Positions 1 to 10,493 of a stretch of DNA of 64,000 bases are shown piece by piece. Where the stretch lies: positions 186,001-250,000 of the forward strand of contig VNWV01000008.1 in the NCBI GenBank assembly GCA_009801085.1. Direction: 5' to 3'. Made by a program: the position numbers and the translations under genes. The stretch's first letter is position 1. Each line of letters starts with the position of its first letter. Under the pieces are notes generated by a model, which saw nothing but the letters and a program-made list of their open reading frames with translations, ran no database searches and was not told the origin of the DNA. Origin of the DNA: Lasiodiplodia sp. COLG20. Taxonomy: Eukaryota > Ascomycota > Dothideomycetes > Botryosphaeriales > Botryosphaeriaceae.

Positions 1-3000
1 CATGCTGAAGGCGTCGGCGGTGCGGTGCCAGTCGGCGATGGCGATGTCCCAGGCGGCCAGCGTCGTGGCGGGGGGAGGGGAGGCGGTCAGGTTGAGTGCC
101 TCGCCGCTCGACAGCGTGAGGGAGGCCGGGCCGGTGAGGTAGGCAGCGATGCCTGAGCCCGAGGCCGAGGAGGAGGAGGTGAGGCGGGCCAGCGCGCCGG
201 ATGCAGCGGTGACGTGGGTTGCAGGCGCGGCGGGGAGGGAGTCGCTGGTGGCGTTCGCCGGGGCGAAGGCGATGATGGTGGTTTGGTTGGAGGCGAGGGT
301 GAGGGGGATGGTCGTCGCGCCGCTCGCCGTCGTCGTCGTGTACTGCAAGACGGGCGTGATGGCGCCGGTCCAGGCGTCGAAAATGTACGGCGTGCCATCC
401 GTGGCGAAGGTGACGTCGACCGTCTGCGCCTCTGCAGCATCATTATAAACGAAGGCGTAGTCCAGCCCGCCGTCGTCGCCGCCGCCGCGCCGCCAGAACG
501 AGTACCAGGACGTGGCGTTGGCGAAGGACACGCGGGGCTGGATGCCGGCGGTGGCGAGGGCGGCGGGGAGGTCGGCGGCGGTGGCGACGGTGTGGACGTT
601 GGCGAGGTTGCTGGAGAGGATGGCGGCGATGGTGGTGGTTACGGCGGCGGCGGCGCCGGGTTCTTGGCCGATGCTGGTGAGGTTTGTGGTGGGGCCGACG
701 AAGAAGATGGGGAGGCCGGCGCGGGCGAAGGTCTGGACTTGGGCTGCGCCGCCGGGGGTGATGGCCGAGGCGTTGGAGAAGATGAGGGCTTTGAAGGACT
801 GCCGGGTTGGGGCGAGGATGCCGTCTTCCACGACGGCGTCGGGGGCCTGGAGGTTGTTGGAGGAAAGGTACTCGTACGTGTAGCCGAGTGTCTCCAGGTT
901 GCTGTCTTCGTACTTCGCGCTGACTGTCCATGGCGCCTCGTAGAGGTAGAAAGCGAGATCTACACTTGGCGTGCCGGGTTGAGACACGTACTGGTTCCTG
1001 GAGATGTAGTGGATCGACTCGTTGATGTGGAGCCAGCTGGGCTGATGCTGGTTCCACATCTCGCTGAACCGATAGGTAAAGGTCGTGTACGACGGCCAGG
1101 TAGTGTTCGTGTAAGTACCTGAGTACGCAAAGCCGTGCAGGACATGCATCGAGATGCCCGTGGCAAGTCCACGCCTCACAGACCAGAGAAGGTCATTCAA
1201 GGTTTGCTGGTAAGGCGCACCGCTGAGAGCTCCGCACTCCGACGAGATAACCGAAATGCCAGAGAGATGGGCGGGGCCGGAGAATTGGCGGTAAGTGTCG
1301 ATGATGTTGCTGAATCCGAGAGATTCTCCTTCGGGGGCGTCAAGTATGGAAATATCGTCGAGCTTGTCCGCGTCAGTTGTGGAAATTTAGAGTTCAAGGT
1401 AGATCTCACCATATTGAGGGGAAGATTGTACGCCGGCTGTGCCGAGTACCCAACACCCAGACCGTGAGTCCAGTTCACGTACGCAGCGAGGTACTCCTGG
1501 TAGCCTTCGTTTAGTGTCGTCCTGTAGTCCTCATTGCACTTGTCACCGAACGTGGCATTCTCAGCCACGAACCCTTCTCCATACGGTAGGACCGCGCCAT
1601 TCCAATAGTTGGCCGCCGTGATGAGGTACGGCAGGCAGAGAGTTATATCGTAGCCCCTTGACTCGTTAAACCTGGCGGGCAGCTCTGGTGTCCACCAAAG
1701 AGAGGAGACCATTTCCATGCTATCCTCCCATCCTACGCACCAGTCAGTTTGGTCAAGAAGTTGCGTCTGCTACTTTGAAGGGTACTCACCATACTTGCCC
1801 ACCGAGGCCAGGAGCTCCCTCGTCTCCTCATCGTCAAGGAGATGTGCATCGAGAAAATCCGTCAACTTCTTGGAGCCTGTGAAAGAACCTGTAAGCAACC
1901 ATCCAATGAACAAAGGCCATCATTTAAACGTAGCCTTTCACTCAAGTAGGGCCTGCGTCTGAGCGATGCTGCAGCAGAGAATCAACTTACCTGCAGAACT
2001 GAAGTGATCAACAGTCCACGACCCATTTCCGATATACTCCGTCGCATTCAGCCCACCAGAGCAGCTCTTCTGATTCGTATACCGCTCATACCAAGCCATG
2101 ATCCTCCACTCATTGTCACCCTCCGGCGCAGTCCAATTCAGCTCTCTGGTATCCGGGTCGACGTCCGCCGTCAGGTCAACCACCCGTCCGATCGTGTTCG
2201 CCGGGAAAGTGTACGCAAAGCCACCCGCGCCGGCCGAGACTTCGGATACTGTGTACGCCGCCTACGTCAGTACCGCCTCGTGTGTGTGTGTGTGACCCAG
2301 AGGAAAAAAAGAAAGAAGAAAAGCAAAAGAGAGAGAGCCAAACTCACCACCCACCACCTCCACCCCCACCACCGCCTTGAGCACCTGCCCCCCAAACTCC
2401 TCCAAACTATGCATAAAACTACTAAAGTAATTCACCGGCTGCACGCTCTCCCCCAACACCCCCGTCCACGTCTCCCCACCCGCCACGCTCGCATTCCAAT
2501 ACGCCAACTCAACCGCCAACCCTTCTTCCTCGGGGACACTCGGCACGCCCTGCCCCTGATTCGCGCCCTGCGCGAAATCCATCACTAGCCCTTCATCGGC
2601 GACGGCGCTGAGGGCGGCGACGAAGATGTCCTTGAAAGCGGGCGTGCCGAAGCCGTACACAGTCCAGTCGGTCGGCGGCGCGACGCCGCGTTCTGCTTCG
2701 GGCAGGCCGTATTGGTAGTAGCCGAGCAATTCTAGGCCACCCGCCCCGACCGAGGCGATGGCGGCGATGTCGGATGCGAGGGTCGCGGCGGGGATGGAGG
2801 CGTCGGGGAGCCTGTGGGCGGTGGGTGGTTGGTCAGTTGGTGGGGGAGAGAGAGGAGGGGCGGGTGGGCGGTTGGAGGGCGGGAATGAGGAGGAGGAGGA
2901 GGAGGAGGAGGTAGGAGGAGTAGAGTCAAGACACCATGACGTACCAGTATCGGAACTTGGGCCTGTACTGGACCTCCGGCTCCGCAAAGCTGGCCGCGAC

Positions 3001-3063
3001 AGGCGCTGCGAGGTATGGGAGCAGCAGCCCGAGGGCCGGTGGGAGGAGACGAGAGCCGTGCAT
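1..3063 (-). CDS. Secreted GH106-like glycoside hydrolase (3' end off the left edge)
   Basis: Predicted extracellular sugar hydrolase; 875 codons are visible and the frame stays open to base 1, so the C-terminus is missing. Six exons join in phase: 3063-2945, 2811-2348, 2248-1991, 1888-1790, 1732-1410 and 1362-1. The ATG at 3063 opens a typical signal peptide (MHGSRLLPPALGLLLPYLAA, then a likely cut before FAEP). The first junction rebuilds RPKFRYWLPDAS, followed by VMDFAQGANQGQGVP; both resemble fungal secreted proteins I associate with the GH106 (alpha-L-rhamnosidase-like) family. Many N-x-S/T sequons fit secretion. The exon 4 acceptor is ambiguous by 12 nt (1888 or 1876, both in frame), and the last acceptor (CAAG at 1363) is weak. 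The family is recalled from motif resemblance; substrate is unknown. Another GH2-like sugar-binding hydrolase is the main alternative. Confidence 0.72.
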
Positions 3064-5040
3064 CCTCACGTCTGCATCAGGCAGTGCTGAGGAACTGTAA
3101 AGTGTCGAGAAGCAGCGTTGAACCACTAGTCAAAAAGGCGCCAGCAGCATCCCCATCTGCACCACAGCTCCTTCCAGCTCTTATACCACAAGCAGGCCCG
3201 AGCACACAACAGCGAGAAAGAAACAAAAAGAAAAAAAGAAAGAAAACACCGCACTCCGTCCCTGATCGACCTCACATCTTCGGTGCATCGTCGCCCGAGT
3301 CGGAGCTCGGGGTGAGGACGGCCATCGTTGCCTACTCAAGCTTTAGCTAGGTAGTTGCCGTGCGCCTGACTACCCGATTCTGCTAGATCGAAGAAAAAAA
3401 GAGAGACTGTGCGCGGGGAACACAGCATCGGGGGGGGCTGCACCCCAGGTGTTCATTTGCCGAAAGAACGCCATTTGCGGGGAAAGTAAATGTCTCAGTG
3501 TGGGGAATCCCGGTGTGATATGTCGCTGCTTGCCTCGTACCTCGAATTCGTAAAAGCTACAACCAATCCTCTTACTGGCTGTACACCCGGTGTACGATGT
3601 CCCGAGACCCAAGCAGCTCTCGTGACTTGATGGGAAGGGGGGTGGAGTACGGAATACGTTCAAGGCACATACCGTCATGGTGGTCCCGATGAACGCCATC
3701 TGCCGACGCACGCACGCACGCATACCTCTCTTCCGCCACACGCTACCTACCCCAAGCATTTTTGCAGACCGCTCGCTCGCCTCGGCAATACCCGCATCCG
3801 TTGCCCTATTCACCAGCGTTCATCAACGGCAATATCGCCAGCGACGTCACCGTTCGGCATGTTCCCGATTTTCGCCAAGACGAGAGCACACTTCGGATAT
3901 TCCGAGGTGGAGAGTGGTGGGGAACCATCGTTTGCGTAATCGTATTCGAGGTAAAACGGGCCGGGCCGGTGATACGACGATGATGACGGCAGGCGGGAAG
4001 CATGCTTTTTTCCTTTTACCTTTTGCAGGAGGAACGAGCGGGGTTAAGAACACAGGGCGAACTGCCGGACCGAGTTCTGCTGCAGACGAGTAGTGATATG
4101 GTATTTTTTTTTCTCACTTTACTTGAAATTTTCTTAATGAAAGAAGCGACCGATGTTGGAGTAATAAGTCCCCTTTCTCCCTACTGAGTGTTTGTTACCT
4201 GTCATTGGCGCGACGCCGTCCGCTCGGAGGGGTATGTATCGTCCAACCCGCTTTTCCGCCGCCGCCGTACCTAGGCGCGAGTGGCCGGGCCGGGCCGAGC
4301 TGGGCTGAGCTGCCTTTTGTTTCGTTCTTTCTTTTTACAAAGATGAGGAAGCAATTTGCACCTCCCCAATCAATTACGGCTGGTCTGGTGTAGAATAAGA
4401 TAGCAAAGAGGAGAGTAGTCCCATCTCCAAACCGCATCCGTATCCAAAAGCGAAAAAAAAAAAAAGAAAAAGGCGTGTGGCGGAGCCGATGAGGGCTATC
4501 CAGTTCATCAATCAATCCATCCCATCCCATCCCACCCATCCAAAGAGACAACAAAACAGAAGCTCTGTCAACAAAGAACGCAAAATCCCTTTGTACACCA
4601 ACCCCCACCCAAACCCTACACGCCGATTGGTCTATCGTAAGTCTATGAATTTGCCCGAACACCGTTTCCCGTTGGAAAGAAAGAGACACCACACAAAAGA
4701 CTCCCGACGATGCGCTGTACATAACAACTGGGAGCAATGTAAAATGAGAGAGAAAGTAAAAAAAAAAAAAAAAAAAGAATAGAGTCGCGAAACTTTTCCG
4801 TTGCAGGAAAGAAGAAAAAAGGAGTCGCGAAGCTTTTGTCGTTGTCGAAAAGAAGAAAGAAAAGCGATATTGATCGTTCAACCCGGCGAAGGCGAAGTTG
4901 AAGGGCGAAACGAAGCGATCATCTTCATCAAACGGGCGATATGTACCCAGACCTACCTCAGATCCTCTCGACTTACCTCCCCAAACCCCTGTTCTTTTTC
5001 CGCCTCAACCTCCTCGTGCTGCTGCTGCTGCGCTTCCCCC
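3064..5040. other. Intergenic region with no convincing gene
   Basis: This region lies upstream of the glycoside hydrolase (-) and downstream of the Atos-like gene (-). It holds polypurine/polypyrimidine tracts and A-runs near 4454-4474 and 4758-4778. Open frames here, such as 3677-4093 +, have simple-sequence composition and no recognisable domain. I see promoter and UTR sequence only. Confidence 0.6.
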
Positions 5041-7482
5041 TCAATCCCCCTTCTCCTTCTCCTTCCCCACCGCACTCGTCTGCAACCCCTTCAACCTCTG
5101 CGCCAACAACCCCGCACCAGCATGCGACGGCGGCGGCGAAAACGACCCCGACGCACGCTTCTCCCACGTCGTCTGGTCGGAACCAAACGAAGACGCAGTC
5201 GCACCTTGGCTGCTCGACAACGACCCTGTCCGGACAGACGAAGATCCGCCACCACCATCGACGTCCATCTGATCCCTGCTGCCCGGGCGAGACTCGACGG
5301 GCTCGAGGCGGCCGCGTGACAACTTGAACGGGATGGGGGCGATGGGCTCCGTCAACGAGGATGCGTACGTTTGGATGTGGTGGTGGCGATGGTAGCCTCC
5401 GTTGCTCGGGCTGCTGGCGAAATCGAGGCTGTCGAAGCTGTCGTAGTGGTGCGCCTGGCCGTGGCTGAGCGAGAGGCCGGCGCTGCGGCGGCGGAGGGCC
5501 CTGTCGGAGGCTGAGACGGACGACGAGGGCACCTTGTGCGAAGACGCTTGCGGGTTACTGCTGCTGTTTCCCTGGCCGGCGCCGCCGTTCTCGCGAGCGG
5601 GCTTGTACGCGCTGTACCTCGGATCGGGCAGCTGGATCTCGTTCCTTAGCTTCTCCTTGCCGTCGGGCACGCGGTTGGCGAAGACGACGCGGATGCTCTT
5701 GTACAGAAAGTAACGGCCCTTCGCCGGGCAGCAGATGTGCAAATGAATCAAATAGCGCAGGGTCGGGCGGTCGTTGGGGTCCTCGGACGTCGAGAGCGAG
5801 GCCTCGGGGCGGTCGGTGCCGAAGTTGGTGCGCTTGTTGAGGGGCATGTCGATGATGGGCCCCGCCGAGTAGCTGCGCTGGCGGATGAAGGTTTTCTGGC
5901 CGGGCTCCATGTCGCTCAGGTCGTAGGGCACGAGGAACAGCTTGACGGCGGTTTTGTTCGGGTTCTTGATGACGATTTGCAGCTGGCCCTTGGGCGGGAT
6001 GCGGTAGCTGCCGCCCGGTGGGGATTTGGGCGAGGTGGCTCGCCGCTTCATCTTCTCGCGCTTGCGGTGTGCCGTCCGCTGCTGCTGCGCGTCGCCGGCG
6101 GAGGCGGCGGTTTCGTGGTGGAAATGATGGTCGTGCTGCTCTTCGGCGCCGTCGCCTGGATTGTCAGAGCGAGCGTGTCTCCTCCGACGGCGCTTCTCCT
6201 CTTGCTCCTCGGCTGGCTTCAGATTGTTCTCCAAATCCACCAAACCCACGTACGGGCTGGGCTGATTGTCAGCGATCCTGCCGTTCCCGCTGTTGTAGCT
6301 GTAGAAGACAGCGGGGAACGGTAGCGTCACGTGCGGCGGGCAGCGCAGATTGGCCTTGCAGTCGCCCTTCCCCAGCACGCCAATCTGAGCGATAAAGTTG
6401 AGCGGGCGCGACGGCGTCGTCGACATGCGGCCGCGCAAAATGGATTCCTCGTAGGAGCCGACCATGGGCGCGTGCTGCAGCGGCGACGTCTCGCTCGACC
6501 CGCCGGTCATGGACGGGCCGCGCGGACGCAGCTGCGGCGACTGCGGCGTCGAGTTCGAGTGGTGGCCGAAAAACGACGACAGCGAGCGGCGCGGCTGGTG
6601 GGCCTGGTAGGGGAATGTGCCCTCGCGGCGCAACGACGGTTGCGGTCGCCCCGGGAACTGGGAATAGGCGGATGGCGTGTGGTAGGTCTGCAGGGAATGC
6701 GGCGAGAAGGTGTGGCGCCTGCTGCCGTCTCGAGCGTCGCCGCTCTGGCGCGAGCTGGGCCGGTGGAAGTCGAGGTCCGTGTTGTTGGTCTGCTGCACCA
6801 GCGGACTCGACGGCGGGAGCAGCACGAAGCTGGAGGGGAGCGACGACTGCGAGGGCTGGCGCGAGAAACATGTCTGGACGGGGCCTTGGGGCTGTTGGCG
6901 CGGCAGGGCAGCGTGAGGAAAGGCATGGTGCCAGGGCGCAACCGGAGAGGTGGAGAGGGTTGCGTTCCGGGCGAGTTGATGATTGTACGTCACAGCATCG
7001 CGTTCCTGTCTAAAGTCGCCCGAGTGCAGCGCAGACCGCGGCCGCTCGATCGACAAGCCAGCCTCCGTGTTGTTCTGCGTTTCCCCATCATCCTTCTGCT
7101 TGTTCTCCTCGTCGTCCTCGGCACGCGCACCAGGGCCGTCGTCTCGCGGGGCCGTCGACTGCGCGTCCCCGCTCAGCGTCCCGGGCTCGTCGCGCCGCGC
7201 GGGGCGTATGCTGACGGTGTGGTGATGCTGCACCGGTGGACTCTGACTGCGCTTCAGGCGCTCGATCAGGGCTGCACGATCCAGCGTGCTCTGCCTGTCG
7301 TGGTCGTCGCCACCGTCGTCCCAACCGAATAACTCGGCATCCCCAGGCCCCCGCAGGTAGTCGACGGACCACACCTGGTCCCTCCGGTCGCGCAACGAGT
7401 CCTGGGCATGGCGGAAGCGGTGGCGGTCGTAGCGGAGCGGGCTGTCGTCGTCGTTGTCGTCGTGAAAGATGGGCATGGGCAT
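5041..7482 (-). CDS. Atos/FAM214-family protein (DUF4210)
   Basis: Single-exon protein of 813 aa. Two conserved blocks sit in otherwise disordered sequence. Residues about 360-425 carry RPLNFIAQIGVLGKGDC then CPPHVTLPFPAVFYSYNSG, the DUF4210 core. Residues about 490-630 carry GSYRIPPKGQLQIVIKNPN, LFLVPYDLSDMEPGQKTF and later LRYLIHLHICCPAKGRYFLY, the partner block found in the fungal 'meiotic chromosome segregation' and animal Atos proteins. The spacer between them is a basic, low-complexity insert. The N-terminus (IFHDDNDD, HAQDSLRDR) is acidic and looks conserved. A second ATG two codons in (7476) is an equally good start. Family members are thought to act in gene regulation; the role here is inferred by homology. 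It is head to head with the FYV7-like gene. Confidence 0.82.
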   Translation of the reverse strand: MPMPIFHDDNDDDSPLRYDRHRFRHAQDSLRDRRDQVWSVDYLRGPGDAELFGWDDGGDDHDRQSTLDRAALIERLKRSQSPPVQHHHTVSIRPARRDEPGTLSGDAQSTAPRDDGPGARAEDDEENKQKDDGETQNNTEAGLSIERPRSALHSGDFRQERDAVTYNHQLARNATLSTSPVAPWHHAFPHAALPRQQPQGPVQTCFSRQPSQSSLPSSFVLLPPSSPLVQQTNNTDLDFHRPSSRQSGDARDGSRRHTFSPHSLQTYHTPSAYSQFPGRPQPSLRREGTFPYQAHQPRRSLSSFFGHHSNSTPQSPQLRPRGPSMTGGSSETSPLQHAPMVGSYEESILRGRMSTTPSRPLNFIAQIGVLGKGDCKANLRCPPHVTLPFPAVFYSYNSGNGRIADNQPSPYVGLVDLENNLKPAEEQEEKRRRRRHARSDNPGDGAEEQHDHHFHHETAASAGDAQQQRTAHRKREKMKRRATSPKSPPGGSYRIPPKGQLQIVIKNPNKTAVKLFLVPYDLSDMEPGQKTFIRQRSYSAGPIIDMPLNKRTNFGTDRPEASLSTSEDPNDRPTLRYLIHLHICCPAKGRYFLYKSIRVVFANRVPDGKEKLRNEIQLPDPRYSAYKPARENGGAGQGNSSSNPQASSHKVPSSSVSASDRALRRRSAGLSLSHGQAHHYDSFDSLDFASSPSNGGYHRHHHIQTYASSLTEPIAPIPFKLSRGRLEPVESRPGSRDQMDVDGGGGSSSVRTGSLSSSQGATASSFGSDQTTWEKRASGSFSPPPSHAGAGLLAQRLKGLQTSAVGKEKEKGD

Positions 7483-8107
7483 AGTCGGGAGGATGGCGGC
7501 TCGTACGGACGAGCGGCACTTGAGGGCGTCAAACCAGCAAAAAAAGGATTTGGACGGCTAGGCCGGGGCGAAGGGCGGTTAGTGGCGTTTTGTGTCGTCG
7601 GGCTTGTATGCGCTGGCTGGCTGCGGTGCGGGTGGATGGAGCGACGTCGGAGTGGATGAGCGATGAGTAAGAGCTGCCAGAGCGGAGAGGCGGAAATTGA
7701 AACGCGCAGGGCCCTCGGAGCGGCCTCGAAATGCGGGCTTCGAGTTGCGAGCGAGGCGATAGCAGCAGGGCGGGCAACCGCTGGCATTGGCGGTGGGCGC
7801 ACCTCTCGGTCCCTTCTTCGTCGTGAGGTATGACGGAAGACAAAGCAGCAAGTCACACGATCACGAGTCCCCGCCCCCAGCCACCAAAGCTTCTGCCGCC
7901 CATGCAGCGCGCACCAGTCTGCGCACGCGTCCTTATCTGATGAGCACCGTGATGGCGCACTCGGGGTCTGCAAACCAGCTGGGGCGCCGCGGGATCGCCT
8001 GTGCTGCGGCCCACTCTGCCCGTTAGCGCCGCTAGGGCACGACGAAATTTCATCATCTCGCCCAGCCCTATGGTCTTTTCCGCGTTAATCCCACACGCCA
8101 GCACACC
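7483..8107. promoter_or_regulatory. Divergent promoter, Atos-like / FYV7-like
   Basis: This 625-bp gap separates two outward-reading start codons (7482 - and 8108 +), so it must hold both promoters and 5' UTRs. I see no TATA box or other named element. Open frames crossing it are shadows. Confidence 0.6.
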
Positions 8108-8871
8108 ATGGCCGCCAGCAAGCGCCAACGCGACGACCACGACGCCCGCCCGTCCTCCAACAAGAAGCCGCGCAGCGACAATGCCCCGCGCAAAGGCTTC
8201 TCCGTCGGCCCCGCCAACCTGCCTGACGGAGCCTACAAACGCAAGGGTATGCCACCGCAACAGCCCGCCACGTCTCCCATCACCACAGCCCGCCGCATGC
8301 TGACACCACAACAGTCAAGAAAATCAAGAAGGACCTGATCTACAAGGCCAAGGTCCGGAAGCGCTACGCAAAGATTCGCGAGAACGAGCTGCGCCACGCC
8401 CAGAAGGCCGCCAACCAGACCGAGAACCACGACGCCAACCAGCACGAGCACCACAACGACGACGAGAAAAAACCAGAAGAAGAAGAAGGAAACGACAGGT
8501 CGCCTGCCCCGGAACCTACCCTCGACCTGCATCCCGAGCGCCAGGCCCTGCTGGACGAGCCCGAGCCCGAGTCTGAAACGAAGCCCGCCCGGAAGGAACG
8601 CGGTCCGCGCGAGAAGAGGGAGAAGAGGAAGAAGCCCAAGACTTTCGGCAAGGAAGCTGCTATCGGTCAGAAACACAAGGAAGAGGCTGAGGCCCGCAGG
8701 AAAGCTCATGAGGAGGCCGAGCGCGAGCGCCAGGAAAAAATAGCCCAGCGGGAACGCATGAGGAAACAGATGGCGAAGGCCCGTGCGACTGGCAAGGATG
8801 GCAAGAGGAGGCTGGGGAGGGAAGCCCCTGTGCTGCTGGAACGCGTGAAGAAGCTCGTAGGGGATGCGTAG
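8108..8871 (+). CDS. FYV7: rRNA-processing protein FYV7 family
   Basis: Small basic nucleolar-type protein of about 231 aa, expected to act in 18S rRNA maturation. There are two exons: 8108-8246 and 8315-8871 (68-nt intron, GTATGC...ACAG, codon split G/TC). The N-terminus has KGFSVGPANLPDGAYKRK, which joins across the intron to VKKIKKDLIYKAKVRKRYAK, the signature I associate with the Fyv7/TAP26 family. The middle is acidic and low-complexity. The C-terminal third is a Lys/Arg/Glu coiled-coil-like stretch ending in GKDGKRRLGREAPVLLERVK, another family hallmark. It is a housekeeping gene, which marks the left flank as core genome. The assignment rests on motifs and overall architecture. Confidence 0.85.
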
Positions 8872-10493
8872 GGTGCGGGGGCGGCATCCAGGATGATTAT
8901 TATGCATGAAACAGCGAGTGAAAGCTGATGGTCGGAAGGTTACGGCGGCGTGTGTCCTGGAGCACGTGGATTGTGTGCAAATCCTCTGACCTGACCGCTC
9001 TCAGGGCATCCAGGTCCAGACATGGAAAACAGCTCGACTAATTTGGGAATAACAGAAGTCTTGGCCGAGGGCGGCATTGCGTACCGGACTTGAGCTATGA
9101 CCTCCTCCGCGGACAAGGAACCGTCTCAGGTAAACCGCGCGGCATCTTCCTTATTTCAGGCCCAGAACCGCCCATCGGGATCACAGCGTGCATGGACGCT
9201 TTGTTGTGGTTGGTTCCATTGCTCGGGCCAAGTTCTTGTCTGTCTCAACAATTGACCTCTCCTTGGCTGCTGGAACTCTAAAAACACAGCACCGGACAAA
9301 AGCCAGCATTTTTCCAAGAGCATCGGGTATTCCAGCTAAGACTATGACAGTCCATTGCTCGCTTGACTCGGCGGCCTTTCCCTTAAAAAGATTCGTATTT
9401 TAGCTGCGAAGTTGGCCAAGCCTACGCACAGAATCCCTTCTCCAGCTCTGCAACCAAAAAATTCATATACTTTCTCTACATGATTCTGCTTTAACTGTGA
9501 CGTTTGCTGCTTGTTTTGTCCCTCGTTCCCGTGGCTGGCCTTGCATTGGCTCAGAACGTGACATGTGGATCTCAAGAGCCAGTTTATCCCGATTTAGCAT
9601 TGCTCATGTTGGCCTTGGAGCTTGCTGCATCTTCGGTCCACAGCAGTCTTCACCAGCCCGCTGTCCTTCCCCGGACTTGAAAAATCGAAATATGGGTCTT
9701 CTAGAGTTAATTTCATCCCTCTTGTATGTTCAGCCACCGAGTCGTTACATACATCACCATGACACCTTTTAACGATAGGGCGCTAGCTACTTTAAGCTTT
9801 AGTCTCACCTACTTTAAACCTTGACACAACACTATTTTCATAGCTAATATAGCAATTATGTAATAATGTAGGCTTCATGAAAGGAAAAAAACGGGCGCAT
9901 AGTAGACATAACGCGTGTATGTATTCCTCCAGCCGGCGGAGTAAAGTATATGAAACAGAAGCGACTGTATATAATTACGCAGAAGTTCGGGAAACCGATC
10001 TTGACCGCTTAACAGCTGCAGAAGCTGGTATGCCGTGGTTGCCTACAGATATGTGGGCACTGGACGGACGGCAAGGCAGATCAAGAGCTGCATCTCGTAT
10101 ACTGGTGTTTCAATCAAGACTCCAAACTTGCCATTATATTTAACCGTGTGGGGGCTATTCCGCGCTGCCGGGCCATGGATCCATAAAATGCACGGTTACC
10201 GCGTTGTTTGTTCCTATATTTGAACTCGTGGCCCCCAATCGCTTCCTTCAGCCTTGCACTCCTGCAGATCTCTTTCCCTCACCGACCAATGCAGCGGGGC
10301 TGACAGCAAAAATATCGGACCATTCCGAGCTTCGCTTCTGCATGGCGGATGAAACACAGACATGGCTGTAACTTGAATCCTGCAATACTAAATGTGGCTT
10401 CTCCACCCGCCCGTCTGATTCTCATCAACTCAGGACCGCTCATGGGGACATTCTTATCCTATATTCTTAGGTGTGGTCTGTAAAGTTCTCAAC
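8872..10493. other. 1.6-kb intergenic region, no gene seen
   Basis: Downstream of the FYV7-like gene and upstream of the DUF3433 gene. Open frames (for example 9090-9281, 9497-9772 and 9877-10143, all +) are short, mutually overlapping and lack domains or splice partners. An AT-rich patch lies at about 9780-9890. Nothing else is identifiable. Confidence 0.6.

Noticed and set aside
3677..4093. 138-codon + strand frame upstream of the glycoside hydrolase
   Set aside because: Low-information Arg/His-rich peptide overlapping several other equal frames.
6331..7332. 333-codon open frame on the + strand opposite the Atos-like gene
   Set aside because: GC-rich shadow of the real gene: Arg/Ala-rich composition, no domain, and the - strand frame carries conserved blocks.
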